Counted from the first letter of the stretch, positions 17,207 through 25,587 are shown. The stretch: 64,000 nt of DNA from Conexibacter sp. SYSU D00693 (GCF_017084525.1 NZ_CP070950.1:2294001-2358000); one strand, 5' to 3'. Notes: generated by a model from the sequence alone, not told the origin. Numbers and translations: made by a program.

Positions 17207-17479
17207 CTACCCGAGCGCCTCGGGCGCGATCCGCGCCCGGCGCACGTCCACCCGCGCGCCGCGAAACGGCACGCCCTCCTCGCGCAGCCGCGCGGCCTGG
17301 CGCTCGCCCTTGGGCAGCGAGCCGTCGGCGCGGACGATCCGCCACCACGGCACGGCCTCGGCCGTGTCGTGCAGGACGCGGCCGGCGTGGCGCGGAGCGC
17401 CGGGCGCGAGGTCGCCGTAGGTCGCCACGAACCCCTCGGGCACGCGGCGCACGCGGGCGAGGACCTGGTCGTCGGGCAC
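17207..17479 (-). CDS. Alkyltransferase-like protein (MGMT family, no active-site Cys)
   Basis: A 90-aa MGMT-family DNA-binding domain. It has EGFVATYGDLAPGAP, the arginine-finger region, and PWWRIVRADGSLP where true methyltransferases have PCHRV. The Cys is replaced by Trp, the hallmark of ATL proteins, which flag O6-alkylguanine for nucleotide excision repair instead of removing it. The GTG start at 17479 fits the family length; the next gene is divergent only 19 nt away. Confidence 0.88.
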   Translation of the reverse strand: MPDDQVLARVRRVPEGFVATYGDLAPGAPRHAGRVLHDTAEAVPWWRIVRADGSLPKGERQAARLREEGVPFRGARVDVRRARIAPEALG

Positions 17480-17498
17480 AGGCGCAGCATGCCGTAGC

Positions 17499-18419
17499 GT
17501 GCGGTCCGTGGCCGACCTCGAGCTGCCCGCCGGCGTCCTCGCCGGCCACTGGACCGCCGAGGACGGCCTCACCGGCTGCTCGGTCGTGCTCGTCCCCGAC
17601 GGCGCCACGGGCGGCGTCGAGGTGCGCGGCGGCGGGCCGGGGACCCGGGAGACCGACGTGCTGGCGCCGTCGAGCATGCCGCGCGACGTCCACGGCGTCG
17701 TCCTGTCGGGCGGCAGCGCGTTCGGGCTGGCCACGGGCGACGGCGTCGTCGCGTGGCTCGAGGAGCGCGGCCACGGCCACCTGACGCGCGCGGGCGTGCG
17801 GGTGCCGCTCGTGGCGGGCGCCGTCGTCTTCGACCGCAGCGCGCTGGAGCCGGGCCGCCGGCCCGGAGCCGCGGAGGGCCGGACGGCGTGCGACGCCGCC
17901 GGGCCGGCGGTGCCCGCGCGGGGTCGCGTCGGCGCCGGCGCGTCGACCGCCGCGGGCAAGCTCGCCGACCCCGGCAGCTGGGCGTGGACCGGCTTCGGCG
18001 CGGCCACCGAGCGGATCGGCGGAGCGCTGGTCACCGCGCTCGCGGTCGCCAACCCGGTGGGCGACGTCCTCGACGCCGACGGCTCCCTGCTCGCGGCCGG
18101 CCGGCGCGACGGCGAGCTCGTGCGCACCGCCGACCTCCTGCGGGCGGCCGCCGCGGCGCCGCCCCCGCCCACGCGGGAGAACACCGTCCTCGTCGTGGTC
18201 TGCACCGACGCGCGCGTGGACCGCACCGGCGCGTGGCTCGTCGCCCGCGCCGCCTCCGCCGGCGTCGCCCGCGCCGTCGATCCCGTCGCGACGTCCTACG
18301 ACGGCGACGTCGCCTTCTGCCTCAGCACCGGCACCGTCGAGGTCGACCCGTTCGCCCTCGGAGCCGCCGCGGCGTGGGCCGCCGCCGACGCCGTCCGGGA
18401 CGCCGCCCGCAGCGCCTGA
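17499..18419 (+). CDS. P1 family (DmpA-like) N-terminal nucleophile aminopeptidase
   Basis: A 306-aa P1/DmpA-family peptidase. These are made as inactive precursors and cut themselves to expose an N-terminal Ser/Thr nucleophile. Family features: GLTGCSVVLVPDGATGGVEVRGG near the start, VLSGGSAFGLATGDGV, and GALVTALAVANPVGDV. The expected cut is at ENTVLVVVCTDA, exposing Thr229. A GTG at 17508 is an alternative start. It may act as an L-aminopeptidase or on beta-peptides; substrate cannot be assigned. Confidence 0.85.
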   Translation: MRSVADLELPAGVLAGHWTAEDGLTGCSVVLVPDGATGGVEVRGGGPGTRETDVLAPSSMPRDVHGVVLSGGSAFGLATGDGVVAWLEERGHGHLTRAGVRVPLVAGAVVFDRSALEPGRRPGAAEGRTACDAAGPAVPARGRVGAGASTAAGKLADPGSWAWTGFGAATERIGGALVTALAVANPVGDVLDADGSLLAAGRRDGELVRTADLLRAAAAAPPPPTRENTVLVVVCTDARVDRTGAWLVARAASAGVARAVDPVATSYDGDVAFCLSTGTVEVDPFALGAAAAWAAADAVRDAARSA

Positions 18420-18425
18420 GGGTGA

Positions 18426-18442
18426 ACGGTGCCAGGCACCGT
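18426..18442. repeat. 17-bp palindrome ACGGTGCC-A-GGCACCGT
   Basis: Perfect 8-bp arms around one base, in the 26-bp gap between two converging genes. It may stop transcription from both sides or be one copy of a dispersed palindrome. I saw no second copy in the window. Confidence 0.55.
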
Positions 18443-18445
18443 GCG

Positions 18446-19192
18446 TCAGACGCGGGGTCCCGGGATGCCGCGGAAGCCGAAGGGCGCGGGCTCGCGGCCG
18501 GCCTGGACGAACCAGCACTCGCCGGACATGTCGCCGGTGAAGAGCGTCAGGACCGCGGCGGCGACGTCCTGCGCGGGGATGATCGGGAAGCCCGCCTCGA
18601 TGAGGTCCTCGCGCATGCCGGCGATGATCTGGGACTCGGCGAAGCCCGGGCAGACGGCGTTGAAGCGGATGCCCTCGCCCTCGAGCGCCGGGCCCAGCGA
18701 GCGGGCGAGGCCGACGACCGCGTGCTTGTTGGCGGTGTAGACCGGGTCCATCGGCAGGCCGGTGAGGCCGGCCAGCGACGCGGTCGCGACGATCGCCCCG
18801 CCGCCGCGCTCCCGCAGCGCCGGGACGACGGCGTGCGTCCCGAACACCACGCCGTCGAGGTTGATGCCCATGACCTTGCGATAGCGCTCGAGGTCGAAGC
18901 CGTCGACCACGCCCACGCCGCTCGACACGCCCGCGTTGAGGTACGCGAGGTCCACCCCGCCCGCGCGCTCGACCGCGAAGTCGACCATCGCGTGGTTGGC
19001 GTCGAAGTCGGCGACGTCGGTGGCGACGAAGTGCCCGCCGACCTCCTCGGCGACCGCCCGGCCGCCCGTCTCGTCGACGTCGGCGACGACGACCACCGCG
19101 CCCGCCTCGGCCAGCGCGAGCGCGGTCGCGCGGCCCAGCCCGCTCGCGCCGCCGGTGACGATCGCGACCTTGTCGCGCAGGTCCGTGCTCAT
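18446..19192 (-). CDS. Short-chain dehydrogenase/reductase (SDR)
   Basis: A 248-aa classical SDR. NAD(P) motif TGGASGLG (~14-21), DVDE after beta-2 (Asp suggests NAD preference), YLNAGVS (usually NNAG), catalytic Ser in TASLAG, and Y..NK in YTANKHAVVG. The C-terminal substrate part is ordinary. It likely oxidises or reduces a secondary alcohol/ketone; the substrate is unknown. Divergent from the cell-wall gene at 19333. Confidence 0.92.
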   Translation of the reverse strand: MSTDLRDKVAIVTGGASGLGRATALALAEAGAVVVVADVDETGGRAVAEEVGGHFVATDVADFDANHAMVDFAVERAGGVDLAYLNAGVSSGVGVVDGFDLERYRKVMGINLDGVVFGTHAVVPALRERGGGAIVATASLAGLTGLPMDPVYTANKHAVVGLARSLGPALEGEGIRFNAVCPGFAESQIIAGMREDLIEAGFPIIPAQDVAAAVLTLFTGDMSGECWFVQAGREPAPFGFRGIPGPRV

Positions 19193-19253
19193 GGCGGCGC
19201 AGCCTACGGCGCCGCCGGCTCGGCGCGACAGCGGCGCTGCAGCGCCCGCGCCT

Positions 19254-19267
19254 GCAACGCGCGTTGC
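19254..19267. promoter_or_regulatory. Perfect 14-bp palindrome GCAACGCGCGTTGC
   Basis: A perfect 14-bp palindrome in the 140-bp region between the divergent SDR (start 19192) and lysozyme-like gene (start 19333). Position and symmetry suit a dimeric repressor such as TetR or MarR type; no such regulator lies adjacent. Confidence 0.45.
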
Positions 19268-19332
19268 GGGCGCCGGGCGGTCGCGCGCCTACCGTGCGCG
19301 CCCCTGCGCGGGTGCGTCCCGCGCTGCGCCGC

Positions 19333-20352
19333 ATGCCGCCTGCCGTCCGCTCGCCTCGCCTCGTCCTGCTCGCCGTGCTGCTGCTCGGCGCGCTGGCTGC
19401 CGCCGCCCTGACCCCCCGGCTCGCCGCCGGTCAGGACGAGGGGTCGCTGCGCAACCGCATCGAGCGCAGCAAGGACCGCGAGGGTGCGCTGGCCGGCGCC
19501 GCCGCGCGGCTGGGCCGCCTCGAGCGCGCCGTCGCCAAGGACGTCGCCGTGCTGCAGCGCCGGCTCGCCGACGTCGAGGCCGAGCTCGCCCGCTCCCGCG
19601 CCCGCCTCGCGCGCACCGAGACCGCCTTCGACGAGCAGCGCGACCGCCTCGCCCGCACCCGCAAGCGCCTCGGGCAGGCGCGCGGGCGCCTCGCCGAGGT
19701 CCTGCGCGGCCGCTACACGACGGTGCGCCCCGACGTCGTCGGCGTCGTGCTGCACGCCCACGGCTTCCGCGACCTCCTCGAGCGCTTCGAGTTCCTGGAC
19801 CGCGTGCGCGACGCGAACGCCTCGATCGTCCGCGACGTCCGCGGCGCCCGCGACGACGCCAAGCAGCGGACCACGGCGCTGCGGCGCCTCGTCGTCCGCC
19901 GCCGCGCCGCCGAGCAGGCCGTGCAGGCCCAGCGCGACGCCCTCGCCCGGATGCGCACCGCGCTGGCCGCCCGCCAGGCCGCGCTGCGCGAGGCGCGCGC
20001 CGCCCGCCTCGCGGCCCTGCGCGCGACCCGCGGCGACCGCCGCCGCGCCCAGCGCACGCTCGACCGCCTCCTCGCCGCCCGCGCCCGCGCCGCGCGCGCC
20101 ACCGGGCCCGGGGGCCCCTGGGCGATCCCGTGGCCGATCGTCGAGTGCGAGTCCGGCGGCCAGAACCTGCCGCCGAACTTCGCCGGCGCCTCGGGCTACT
20201 ACCAGTTCATGCCGGAGACCTGGCGCGGCCTGGGCGGCTCCACGCCGCACGCCTACCAGGCCCCCAAGGCCGAGCAGGACCGCCTCGCCGCCCGCCTGTG
20301 GGCCGGCGGTGCCGGCGCGCACAACTGGGTGTGCGCGTCGCTGGTCGGCTAG
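19333..20352 (+). CDS. Secreted coiled-coil protein with lysozyme-like (transglycosylase/Rpf-type) domain
   Basis: A 339-aa protein: signal/TM segment (~8-27), a long Arg/Ala/Leu-rich coiled coil (~40-255), then a C-terminal lysozyme-like domain with WPIVECESGGQNLPPN (catalytic Glu), ASGYYQFMPETW and GAHNWVCAS. It should cleave or remodel peptidoglycan. ATG at 19333 is preferred because it starts directly before the signal peptide; an in-frame upstream GTG at 19264 would add a basic tail. A central block (YTT..P.VV.VVL.AHGF.DLLER) is shared with the NlpC/P60 gene at 31349. Confidence 0.85.
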   Translation: MPPAVRSPRLVLLAVLLLGALAAAALTPRLAAGQDEGSLRNRIERSKDREGALAGAAARLGRLERAVAKDVAVLQRRLADVEAELARSRARLARTETAFDEQRDRLARTRKRLGQARGRLAEVLRGRYTTVRPDVVGVVLHAHGFRDLLERFEFLDRVRDANASIVRDVRGARDDAKQRTTALRRLVVRRRAAEQAVQAQRDALARMRTALAARQAALREARAARLAALRATRGDRRRAQRTLDRLLAARARAARATGPGGPWAIPWPIVECESGGQNLPPNFAGASGYYQFMPETWRGLGGSTPHAYQAPKAEQDRLAARLWAGGAGAHNWVCASLVG

Positions 20353-20366
20353 ACCCAACGCGCCAC

Positions 20367-20427
20367 CCCGTCATCGAGTGGCGGATTCTCCGCTCCCCAG
20401 GCGGAACATCCGCCAACGGATGACGGG
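20367..20427. terminator. Long three-step hairpin between convergent genes (bidirectional terminator candidate)
   Basis: Nested inverted repeats: CCCGTCAT/ATGACGGG (20367-20374, 20420-20427), TGGCGGAT/ATCCGCCA (20379-20386, 20408-20415) and TCCGC/GCGGA (20389-20393, 20401-20405) with a 7-nt loop. It sits 15 nt after the lysozyme-like gene and 64 nt from the end of the converging desaturase gene. It is more elaborate than a simple terminator, so a structured RNA element is an alternative. Confidence 0.6.
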
Positions 20428-20469
20428 CGCGCCCTGAGCGACGCGCGCGCCCTGAGGGACGCGCGCGCC
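20427..20469. repeat. 18-bp tandem repeat, about 2.4 copies
   Basis: Unit GCGCGCCCTGAGSGACGC at 20427-20444 and 20445-20462, then the first 7 bases of a third copy. It directly abuts the hairpin at 20367-20427. The two full copies differ at one base. Confidence 0.7.
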
Positions 20470-20490
20470 GCCCGAACGCGGCGACGCCGG

Positions 20491-21432
20491 CTAGACCAGC
20501 TCGCGCTCGCGCTCGGAGGGCGCGGGCGCGGTCGGGCCCGCCACGACCCGCTCGTCGCGCCCGATGGCCTTCGCCGCCTGGCGCTCCGGCGAGATCCGCA
20601 CGACGTCCTTCGCGAGCCCGACCTTCTCCATCGCGGTGATGATCGCCGCCGAGACGTCGACCTCGTACCAGCGCATGCCGTGGTGGGCCGAGCGCGGGAA
20701 GGCGTGGTGGTTGTGGTGCCAGGACTCGCCCAGCGACGGGATCGCCAGCCAGCCGACGTTGGTCGACCGGTCCTCGATGTCGAAGCGCCGGCCGCCGAAG
20801 AAGTGGCAGATCGAGTTGACCGACCACGTCACGTGGTGCACGAGGAAGATGCGCACGAGCCCGCCCCAGACGTAGCCGCGCACGGCGCCCTCGAGCGTCC
20901 AGCCGTGCAGTGCGAAGCCCAGCAGCGTCGGGATGAGCAGCGAGACGAGGACGAGCTTCGGGAACGCGCGGCCGATGCGGCGCATCGCCGGATCGTCGTA
21001 GAGGTCGCGGGCGTAGCGCTTCCAGTCGGCCTGGCCCTGGGTCTCCAGCAGCCAGCCGGTGTGCGCGTGCCAGAGCCCCTTGAGGCCGCTGCCGTGGCCG
21101 ACGTGCGGCGAGTGCGGGTCGCCCTCCACGTCGGTGTGCGCGTGGTGCTTGCGGTGGTCGGCGACCCAGTCCATGACCGAGCCCTGCACCGACAGCGAGC
21201 CCAGGACCGCGAAGGTGCGCTCGAGCCACGGCGCCGTGGAGAACGAGCGGTGGGTGAGCAGGCGGTGGAAGCCGATCGTCACGCCCAGCGCCGTGGCGAG
21301 GTACATCACGGCCATGATCGCCAGGTCGGTCGCGTCGACCCACGAGTTCCACAGCAGGGCGATCGCCGCCACGACGCCCACGAAGGGCACGACGACGCCG
21401 GCGAGGTTCGCGTAGCGCTCGGTGCGAGACAT
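20491..21432 (-). CDS. Membrane fatty-acid (acyl-CoA type) desaturase
   Basis: A 313-aa di-iron integral membrane desaturase of the delta-9 type. All three histidine boxes are present: HRLLTH (~56), HRKHHAH (~93) and HHNHH (~238), with four TM helices in two pairs. It introduces a cis double bond into a saturated acyl chain using O2 and an electron donor, adjusting membrane fluidity. No reductase or ferredoxin gene is adjacent. Confidence 0.93.
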   Translation of the reverse strand: MSRTERYANLAGVVVPFVGVVAAIALLWNSWVDATDLAIMAVMYLATALGVTIGFHRLLTHRSFSTAPWLERTFAVLGSLSVQGSVMDWVADHRKHHAHTDVEGDPHSPHVGHGSGLKGLWHAHTGWLLETQGQADWKRYARDLYDDPAMRRIGRAFPKLVLVSLLIPTLLGFALHGWTLEGAVRGYVWGGLVRIFLVHHVTWSVNSICHFFGGRRFDIEDRSTNVGWLAIPSLGESWHHNHHAFPRSAHHGMRWYEVDVSAAIITAMEKVGLAKDVVRISPERQAAKAIGRDERVVAGPTAPAPSERERELV

Positions 21433-21473
21433 GCCTCAGAGCTTGCCTCGCACCAACGCTCGCATCTTGTGCC

Positions 21474-22967
21474 CTACGGTGCGCGGACCAGGTCCTTCTT
21501 CAGAGCTTCGCTATGAAGACGGAGCTCCTGGTACTGCACCGGGTCGAGCTCGCGCGTCGCCTTGACGTACTCGGCCATGAAGCCCGGCCAGTTGTTGACG
21601 ATGCGACCCGTCCCGTCCTGGCGGTACCAGCTCCTGCACTGGGTCCAGACGGTGTCCTTGAGACGGTCCTGGACCTCGACGTCCGACGTCCGCAGGACCT
21701 CCGGGCGCAGGTCGAGCGCCGTCGCGCCGGTCGCCCGCAGCCGCCGCAGGGCGCTCATGACGTACCGGACCTGCGCCTCGATCATCACGATGATCGACCC
21801 GACGCCGAGGTTCGTGTTGGGCCCGTACATGAGGAACATGTTCGGGAAGCCCGCGACCGTCAGGCCCAGATGCGCGTGCGGCCCGCCGCCCGCGTCCCAG
21901 ACCTCCTGGAGCTCGCGGCCCTCGACGCCGTGGACGTGCATCGGCAGGACGAACGCGTCGGCGTCGAAGCCCGTGCCCCAGATGATCGTGTCGACCTCCC
22001 GCTCGACGCCGTCCTCGGTCAGCACGCCGCGCGGCGTGATCCGCGCGATGCGGTCGGTCACGAGTTCGACGTCCGGCCGCCCGAGCGCCGGCAGGTAGTA
22101 CGACGAGAACAGGATCCGCTTGCAGCCGATGGGGTAGTCCGGCCACGTCTTGCGGCGCAGCTCCGGGTCGCGGACCTGGAGGCGCATGAACGCGGCCGAC
22201 CACGCCCACAGCATCCGGCGCAGCGGCGGCGCCTTGGTCAGCGCGAGGATGCAGAGCTCCATGAACGCCTCCATGCCCAGGCGGCGCGCGGACTGCAGGC
22301 CGGGCACGTTCGCGATGAGCGACCGCACGAGCTTCGGGTAGCGCGGGTTGCGCCGCGGCAGCATGTACGGCGCCGTGCGCTGGTAGACGTCGAGGTGCGC
22401 GGCCTCCTCGGCGACCGGCGGCACGAACTGCACCGCGCTGGCCCCCGTGCCGACCACCGCGACGCGCTTGCCGCGCAGGTCGTGGTCGTGGTCCCACTCG
22501 GCCGAGTGGAACTCGTGGCCCTCGAAGGTGTCGCGACCGGGGATCGACGGCCACCGCGGCCGGCTCAGCTGCCCGCAGGCGACGACCAGCGCGTCGGCCT
22601 CCACGCGCTCACCCCCCTCGACGGTGAGCGTCCAGCGCAGCTGCGTGTCGTCCCACCGCGCGTCGACGACCTCGCAGCCGAAGCGCACCTTGTCCAGGAC
22701 GCGGTGCTTGCGCGCGGTGTCGTCGATGTAGCGCAGGATCTCCTCCTGCGGGGAGCACGGCTGGGTCCAGTCTCGCCGCTGCTCGTAGGAGTACGAGTAG
22801 AGGTAGGACGGGACGTCGCACGCGGCACCCGGGTAGGTGTTGTGGTGCCAGACGCCGCCGATGCCGTCCGAGCGCTCGAGCACGACGTACTCGTGGACGC
22901 CCTCCTCCTCGAGGGCGATGGCGGTCCCGATCCCGCTGAAGCCGGCCCCGACGATCGCGACCTTCAC
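21474..22967 (-). CDS. Flavin-containing (Baeyer-Villiger type) monooxygenase
   Basis: A 497-aa class B flavoprotein monooxygenase. FAD motif VGAGFSGIG at the N-terminus, GGVWHHNTYPGAACDVPSYLYSYS (shortened from the family region), a FxGxxxHxxxW/D-like BVMO region in TFEGHEFHSAEWD, and NADPH motif VGTGASAVQ. It inserts oxygen into ketones or heteroatom substrates. The GTG start overlaps the stop of the GMC oxidoreductase gene as GTGA, so the two enzymes are probably made together for one pathway (alcohol to ketone to ester). Confidence 0.9.
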   Translation of the reverse strand: MKVAIVGAGFSGIGTAIALEEEGVHEYVVLERSDGIGGVWHHNTYPGAACDVPSYLYSYSYEQRRDWTQPCSPQEEILRYIDDTARKHRVLDKVRFGCEVVDARWDDTQLRWTLTVEGGERVEADALVVACGQLSRPRWPSIPGRDTFEGHEFHSAEWDHDHDLRGKRVAVVGTGASAVQFVPPVAEEAAHLDVYQRTAPYMLPRRNPRYPKLVRSLIANVPGLQSARRLGMEAFMELCILALTKAPPLRRMLWAWSAAFMRLQVRDPELRRKTWPDYPIGCKRILFSSYYLPALGRPDVELVTDRIARITPRGVLTEDGVEREVDTIIWGTGFDADAFVLPMHVHGVEGRELQEVWDAGGGPHAHLGLTVAGFPNMFLMYGPNTNLGVGSIIVMIEAQVRYVMSALRRLRATGATALDLRPEVLRTSDVEVQDRLKDTVWTQCRSWYRQDGTGRIVNNWPGFMAEYVKATRELDPVQYQELRLHSEALKKDLVRAP

Positions 22968-24583
22968 GAAGGGGCCCCGGCCATGGCCGCGGCCACACGC
23001 CCCGGGGCCTCCTTGCCGAGCACGAGGTCGGCGGCCTTCTCGGCGATCATGATCGTCGGCGCGTTCGTGTTGCCGCCGGTGATGACCGGCATGACCGAGG
23101 CGTCGGCGACGCGCAGGCCGTCGACGCCCTTGACGCGCAGCTGCGCGTCGACCACGGCCTCGTCGCCCGAGCCCATCTTGCAGGTGCCCACCGGGTGGTA
23201 GATGAGCATGAGGCGGCGGCGGATGTCGGCCTCGAGGTCCTCGCGCGTCGTCGCGTCCGGGCCCGGCTTGATCTCGCGCACGACGACGTCCTTGAGCGGG
23301 CTCTGCGACGCGATCTCGCGCGCCAGCTCGACGCCCGCGACCATCGACGCCAGGTCCTCCGGCTCCGACAGCGAGTTCGTGAGGATCCGCGGCTTGGCCG
23401 TCGGGTCGCTCGAGCGCAGCCAGACGCGCCCGCGCGCCTTCGGGCTGACGAGCACCGGCGCGATGACGACGGCGTGGCCGTCGAACGTCTCGCGGCCGTG
23501 GTCCTCGAAGTACGCGGCGCCCATGTGGTACTGGATGTCCGCGGCCGGGAGGCCCGGGCGGGTGCGCACGAACGCGCAGACCTCGGCCACCGTGGACGAG
23601 AGCGGGCCGGTGCGGCGCAGCGCCCACTCCGCGAGGTTCTTCGGCTTGTCGGCGCCGTAGAGCGTCTGCTCGTCGGACACCTCGAAGAGGCAGGTCAGGA
23701 ACGGGTGGTCCTGCAGGTTCTGGCCGACGCCGTCGAGCTCGTGGCGGACCTGGATGCCGACCTCGCCGAGGTGGTCGGCCGGCCCGATGCCCGACAGCAT
23801 GAGGATCTGCGGCGAGCCGATGGCGCCCGCCGAGAGGATGACCTCCGCGGTGGCGTGGACGACCTGCTCGCGCCCGCGCTTGTCGCGGTAGCGCACGCCG
23901 GTCGCGCGGTCCCCGGAGAGCTCGACGCCGAGGACGGTCGCGTTGGTGATCACCTGGAGGTTGTCGCGGTGCATGACGGGCTTGAGGAACGCGTCGGCCG
24001 TCGACCACCGCCGGCCGTTGCGCTGGGTGACCTGGAACATCGAGACGCCGTCCTGCTCGGGCCCGTTGTAGTCGGGGACCTGCGGGATGCCGGCGGCGAC
24101 GCTCGACTCGATGAAGCGCCGGTTGATCTGACGCGGCGAGCGCTGCTCGGAGACGAAGAGCTCGCCGTGGGCGCCGTGGAACTCGCTGGCGCCGCGCACG
24201 TTGCCCTCGGAGCGCAGGAAGTACGGCAGGACGTCGTCCCAGCCCCATCCCTCGGCGCCCTCGGCCTCCCAGAGCGCGTAGTCCAGCGGCCGGCCGCGGA
24301 CGTAGAGCATCGCGTTCATCGAGCTGCAGCCGCCCAGGCTCTTGCCCCGCGGGATGTAGAGCGAGCGCCCGTCGACGTGCGGCTCGGGCTCGGTCGCGAA
24401 GTTCCAGTCGAGCTTCGTCTCGAACTGGTTGGCGAACGCGGCCGGGATCTTGATGTTCGGGTGGGAGTCCTTGCCGCCGGCCTCCAGGAGGACGACGCGG
24501 TTGCCCGGGTCGGCGCTGAGGCGGTTGGCCAGGACGCAGCCGGCGGAGCCGGCACCGACGATCACGTAGTCCGCGCTTGACAT
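22964..24583 (-). CDS. GMC family FAD-dependent alcohol oxidoreductase
   Basis: A 539-aa GMC oxidoreductase (choline dehydrogenase/alkanol dehydrogenase type). FAD motif VIVGAGSAGCVLANRL, GGKDSHPN, the signature region IPRGKSLGGCSSMNAMLYVRG, ILSAGAIGSPQILMLSGIGP, and C-terminal HPVGTCKMG and GNTNAPTIMIAEKAAD with the catalytic His/Asn pair. It oxidises an alcohol to aldehyde or ketone. ATG at 24583 directly precedes the FAD motif and is preferred. Confidence 0.93.
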   Translation of the reverse strand: MSSADYVIVGAGSAGCVLANRLSADPGNRVVLLEAGGKDSHPNIKIPAAFANQFETKLDWNFATEPEPHVDGRSLYIPRGKSLGGCSSMNAMLYVRGRPLDYALWEAEGAEGWGWDDVLPYFLRSEGNVRGASEFHGAHGELFVSEQRSPRQINRRFIESSVAAGIPQVPDYNGPEQDGVSMFQVTQRNGRRWSTADAFLKPVMHRDNLQVITNATVLGVELSGDRATGVRYRDKRGREQVVHATAEVILSAGAIGSPQILMLSGIGPADHLGEVGIQVRHELDGVGQNLQDHPFLTCLFEVSDEQTLYGADKPKNLAEWALRRTGPLSSTVAEVCAFVRTRPGLPAADIQYHMGAAYFEDHGRETFDGHAVVIAPVLVSPKARGRVWLRSSDPTAKPRILTNSLSEPEDLASMVAGVELAREIASQSPLKDVVVREIKPGPDATTREDLEADIRRRLMLIYHPVGTCKMGSGDEAVVDAQLRVKGVDGLRVADASVMPVITGGNTNAPTIMIAEKAADLVLGKEAPGRVAAAMAGAPS

Positions 24584-24723
24584 GGTGTCCACTGTGCCAC
24601 ACGGCTGCGGGGCCGCGTCAACGGGCCAGCGCACACCCGAAGGCTCGCGGACTGTGCCGAGAGCATGATCCGGCGCGCCCGCGGCGGTTTCGCCGTGCGG
24701 GCGCCCGGACACCCAAGCGGCCG

Positions 24724-25515
24724 ATGAGCCTCCCCGCTCCGGACCCGTCCGCCGTCGCCCTGGTCACCGGCGCGTCGTCGGGCCTCGGTGCCGAGTTCGC
24801 CCGCCAGCTCGGCGCGGCGGGCCACGGCGTCGCGCTCGTCGCCCGCCGGGCCGAGCGCCTCGAGCAGCTCGCCGCCGAGGTGCGCGAGGCCCACGGCGTG
24901 CGCGCCGAGGTGCTCGAGTGCGACCTCACCGACCCGCCGGCGCGCGCCGGCCTGCCCGGCCGGCTCGACGCGCTGGGGCTGCGCGCCGACGTCCTGGTCA
25001 ACAACGCCGGCTTCGCCACCGGCGGGCCGTTCCACGAGTCCGACCTCGACCAGGAGCTCCAGCAGGTGCGCCTGCTGTGCGAGGCGCCCGTGGACCTCAT
25101 GGGCCGCTTCCTGCCGGCGATGGTGGCGCGCGGCGCGGGCTGTGTCATCAACGTCGCCTCGACGGCGGGCATGCAGCCGCTGCCCAACTCCGCGGGCTAC
25201 GGCGCGGCCAAGGCCCACCTGCTGTCGCTCTCGGAGGCGGTGCACGCGGAGGTGCGCAAGCACGCCGTGACGATCACCGCGCTGTGCCCGGGGCCGGTGC
25301 GCACCGAGCTCTTCGACAAGACCGACCACCCCGTCGAGATGGCGCCGGGCTTCGCGTGGAAGGACAGCGACGAGGTCGTCGCCGCCGCGCTCGACGGCGC
25401 CCGGCGCGGCAAGCGCGTCGTGGTGCCCGGCGCGGTCATCCGTGCCGCGGTGCCGGTCTCCCGCTTCGCGCCCCGCGCCGTCTCGCTCCCGCTCTTCGAG
25501 CGCTTCTTCCGCTAG
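24724..25515 (+). CDS. Short-chain dehydrogenase (DltE/YqjQ-like SDR)
   Basis: A 263-aa classical SDR. NADP motif TGASSGLG, ARRAERL after beta-2 (Arg pair suggests NADP), NNAGFATGG, catalytic Ser in NVASTAG, YGAAK, and CPGPVRTEL. ATG at 24724 is used; an in-frame upstream GTG at 24577 would add 49 Pro/Arg-rich residues unlike the family. Divergent from the GMC gene across 140 bp. Confidence 0.92.
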   Translation: MSLPAPDPSAVALVTGASSGLGAEFARQLGAAGHGVALVARRAERLEQLAAEVREAHGVRAEVLECDLTDPPARAGLPGRLDALGLRADVLVNNAGFATGGPFHESDLDQELQQVRLLCEAPVDLMGRFLPAMVARGAGCVINVASTAGMQPLPNSAGYGAAKAHLLSLSEAVHAEVRKHAVTITALCPGPVRTELFDKTDHPVEMAPGFAWKDSDEVVAAALDGARRGKRVVVPGAVIRAAVPVSRFAPRAVSLPLFERFFR

Positions 25516-25522
25516 GCAGCCT

Positions 25523-25587
25523 CCCCAAGATCGTGAGGGGCGCTGGACGTTCGTCCGGGTGGGGGTCCCCCAAGTTGAGGAGGGGCG
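25523..25587. repeat. Pair of 20-bp direct repeats upstream of the prepilin operon
   Basis: 25523-25542 and 25568-25587 match at 16 of 20 positions (CCCCAAG....GAGGGGCG pattern), start-to-start distance 45 bp. Each copy is itself a weak CCCC/GGGG dyad. They end 24 nt before the first prepilin start, a good place for an activator or repressor of that operon. Confidence 0.55.

Noticed and set aside
19264-19332. Extended N-terminus of the lysozyme-like protein from GTG 19264
   Set aside because: It would overlap the 14-bp palindrome and place a basic tail before the signal peptide; ATG 19333 is the better start.
24577-24723. Extended N-terminus of the SDR at 24724
   Set aside because: The added 49 residues are Pro/Arg-rich and unlike SDR proteins; it would also overlap the GMC promoter region.
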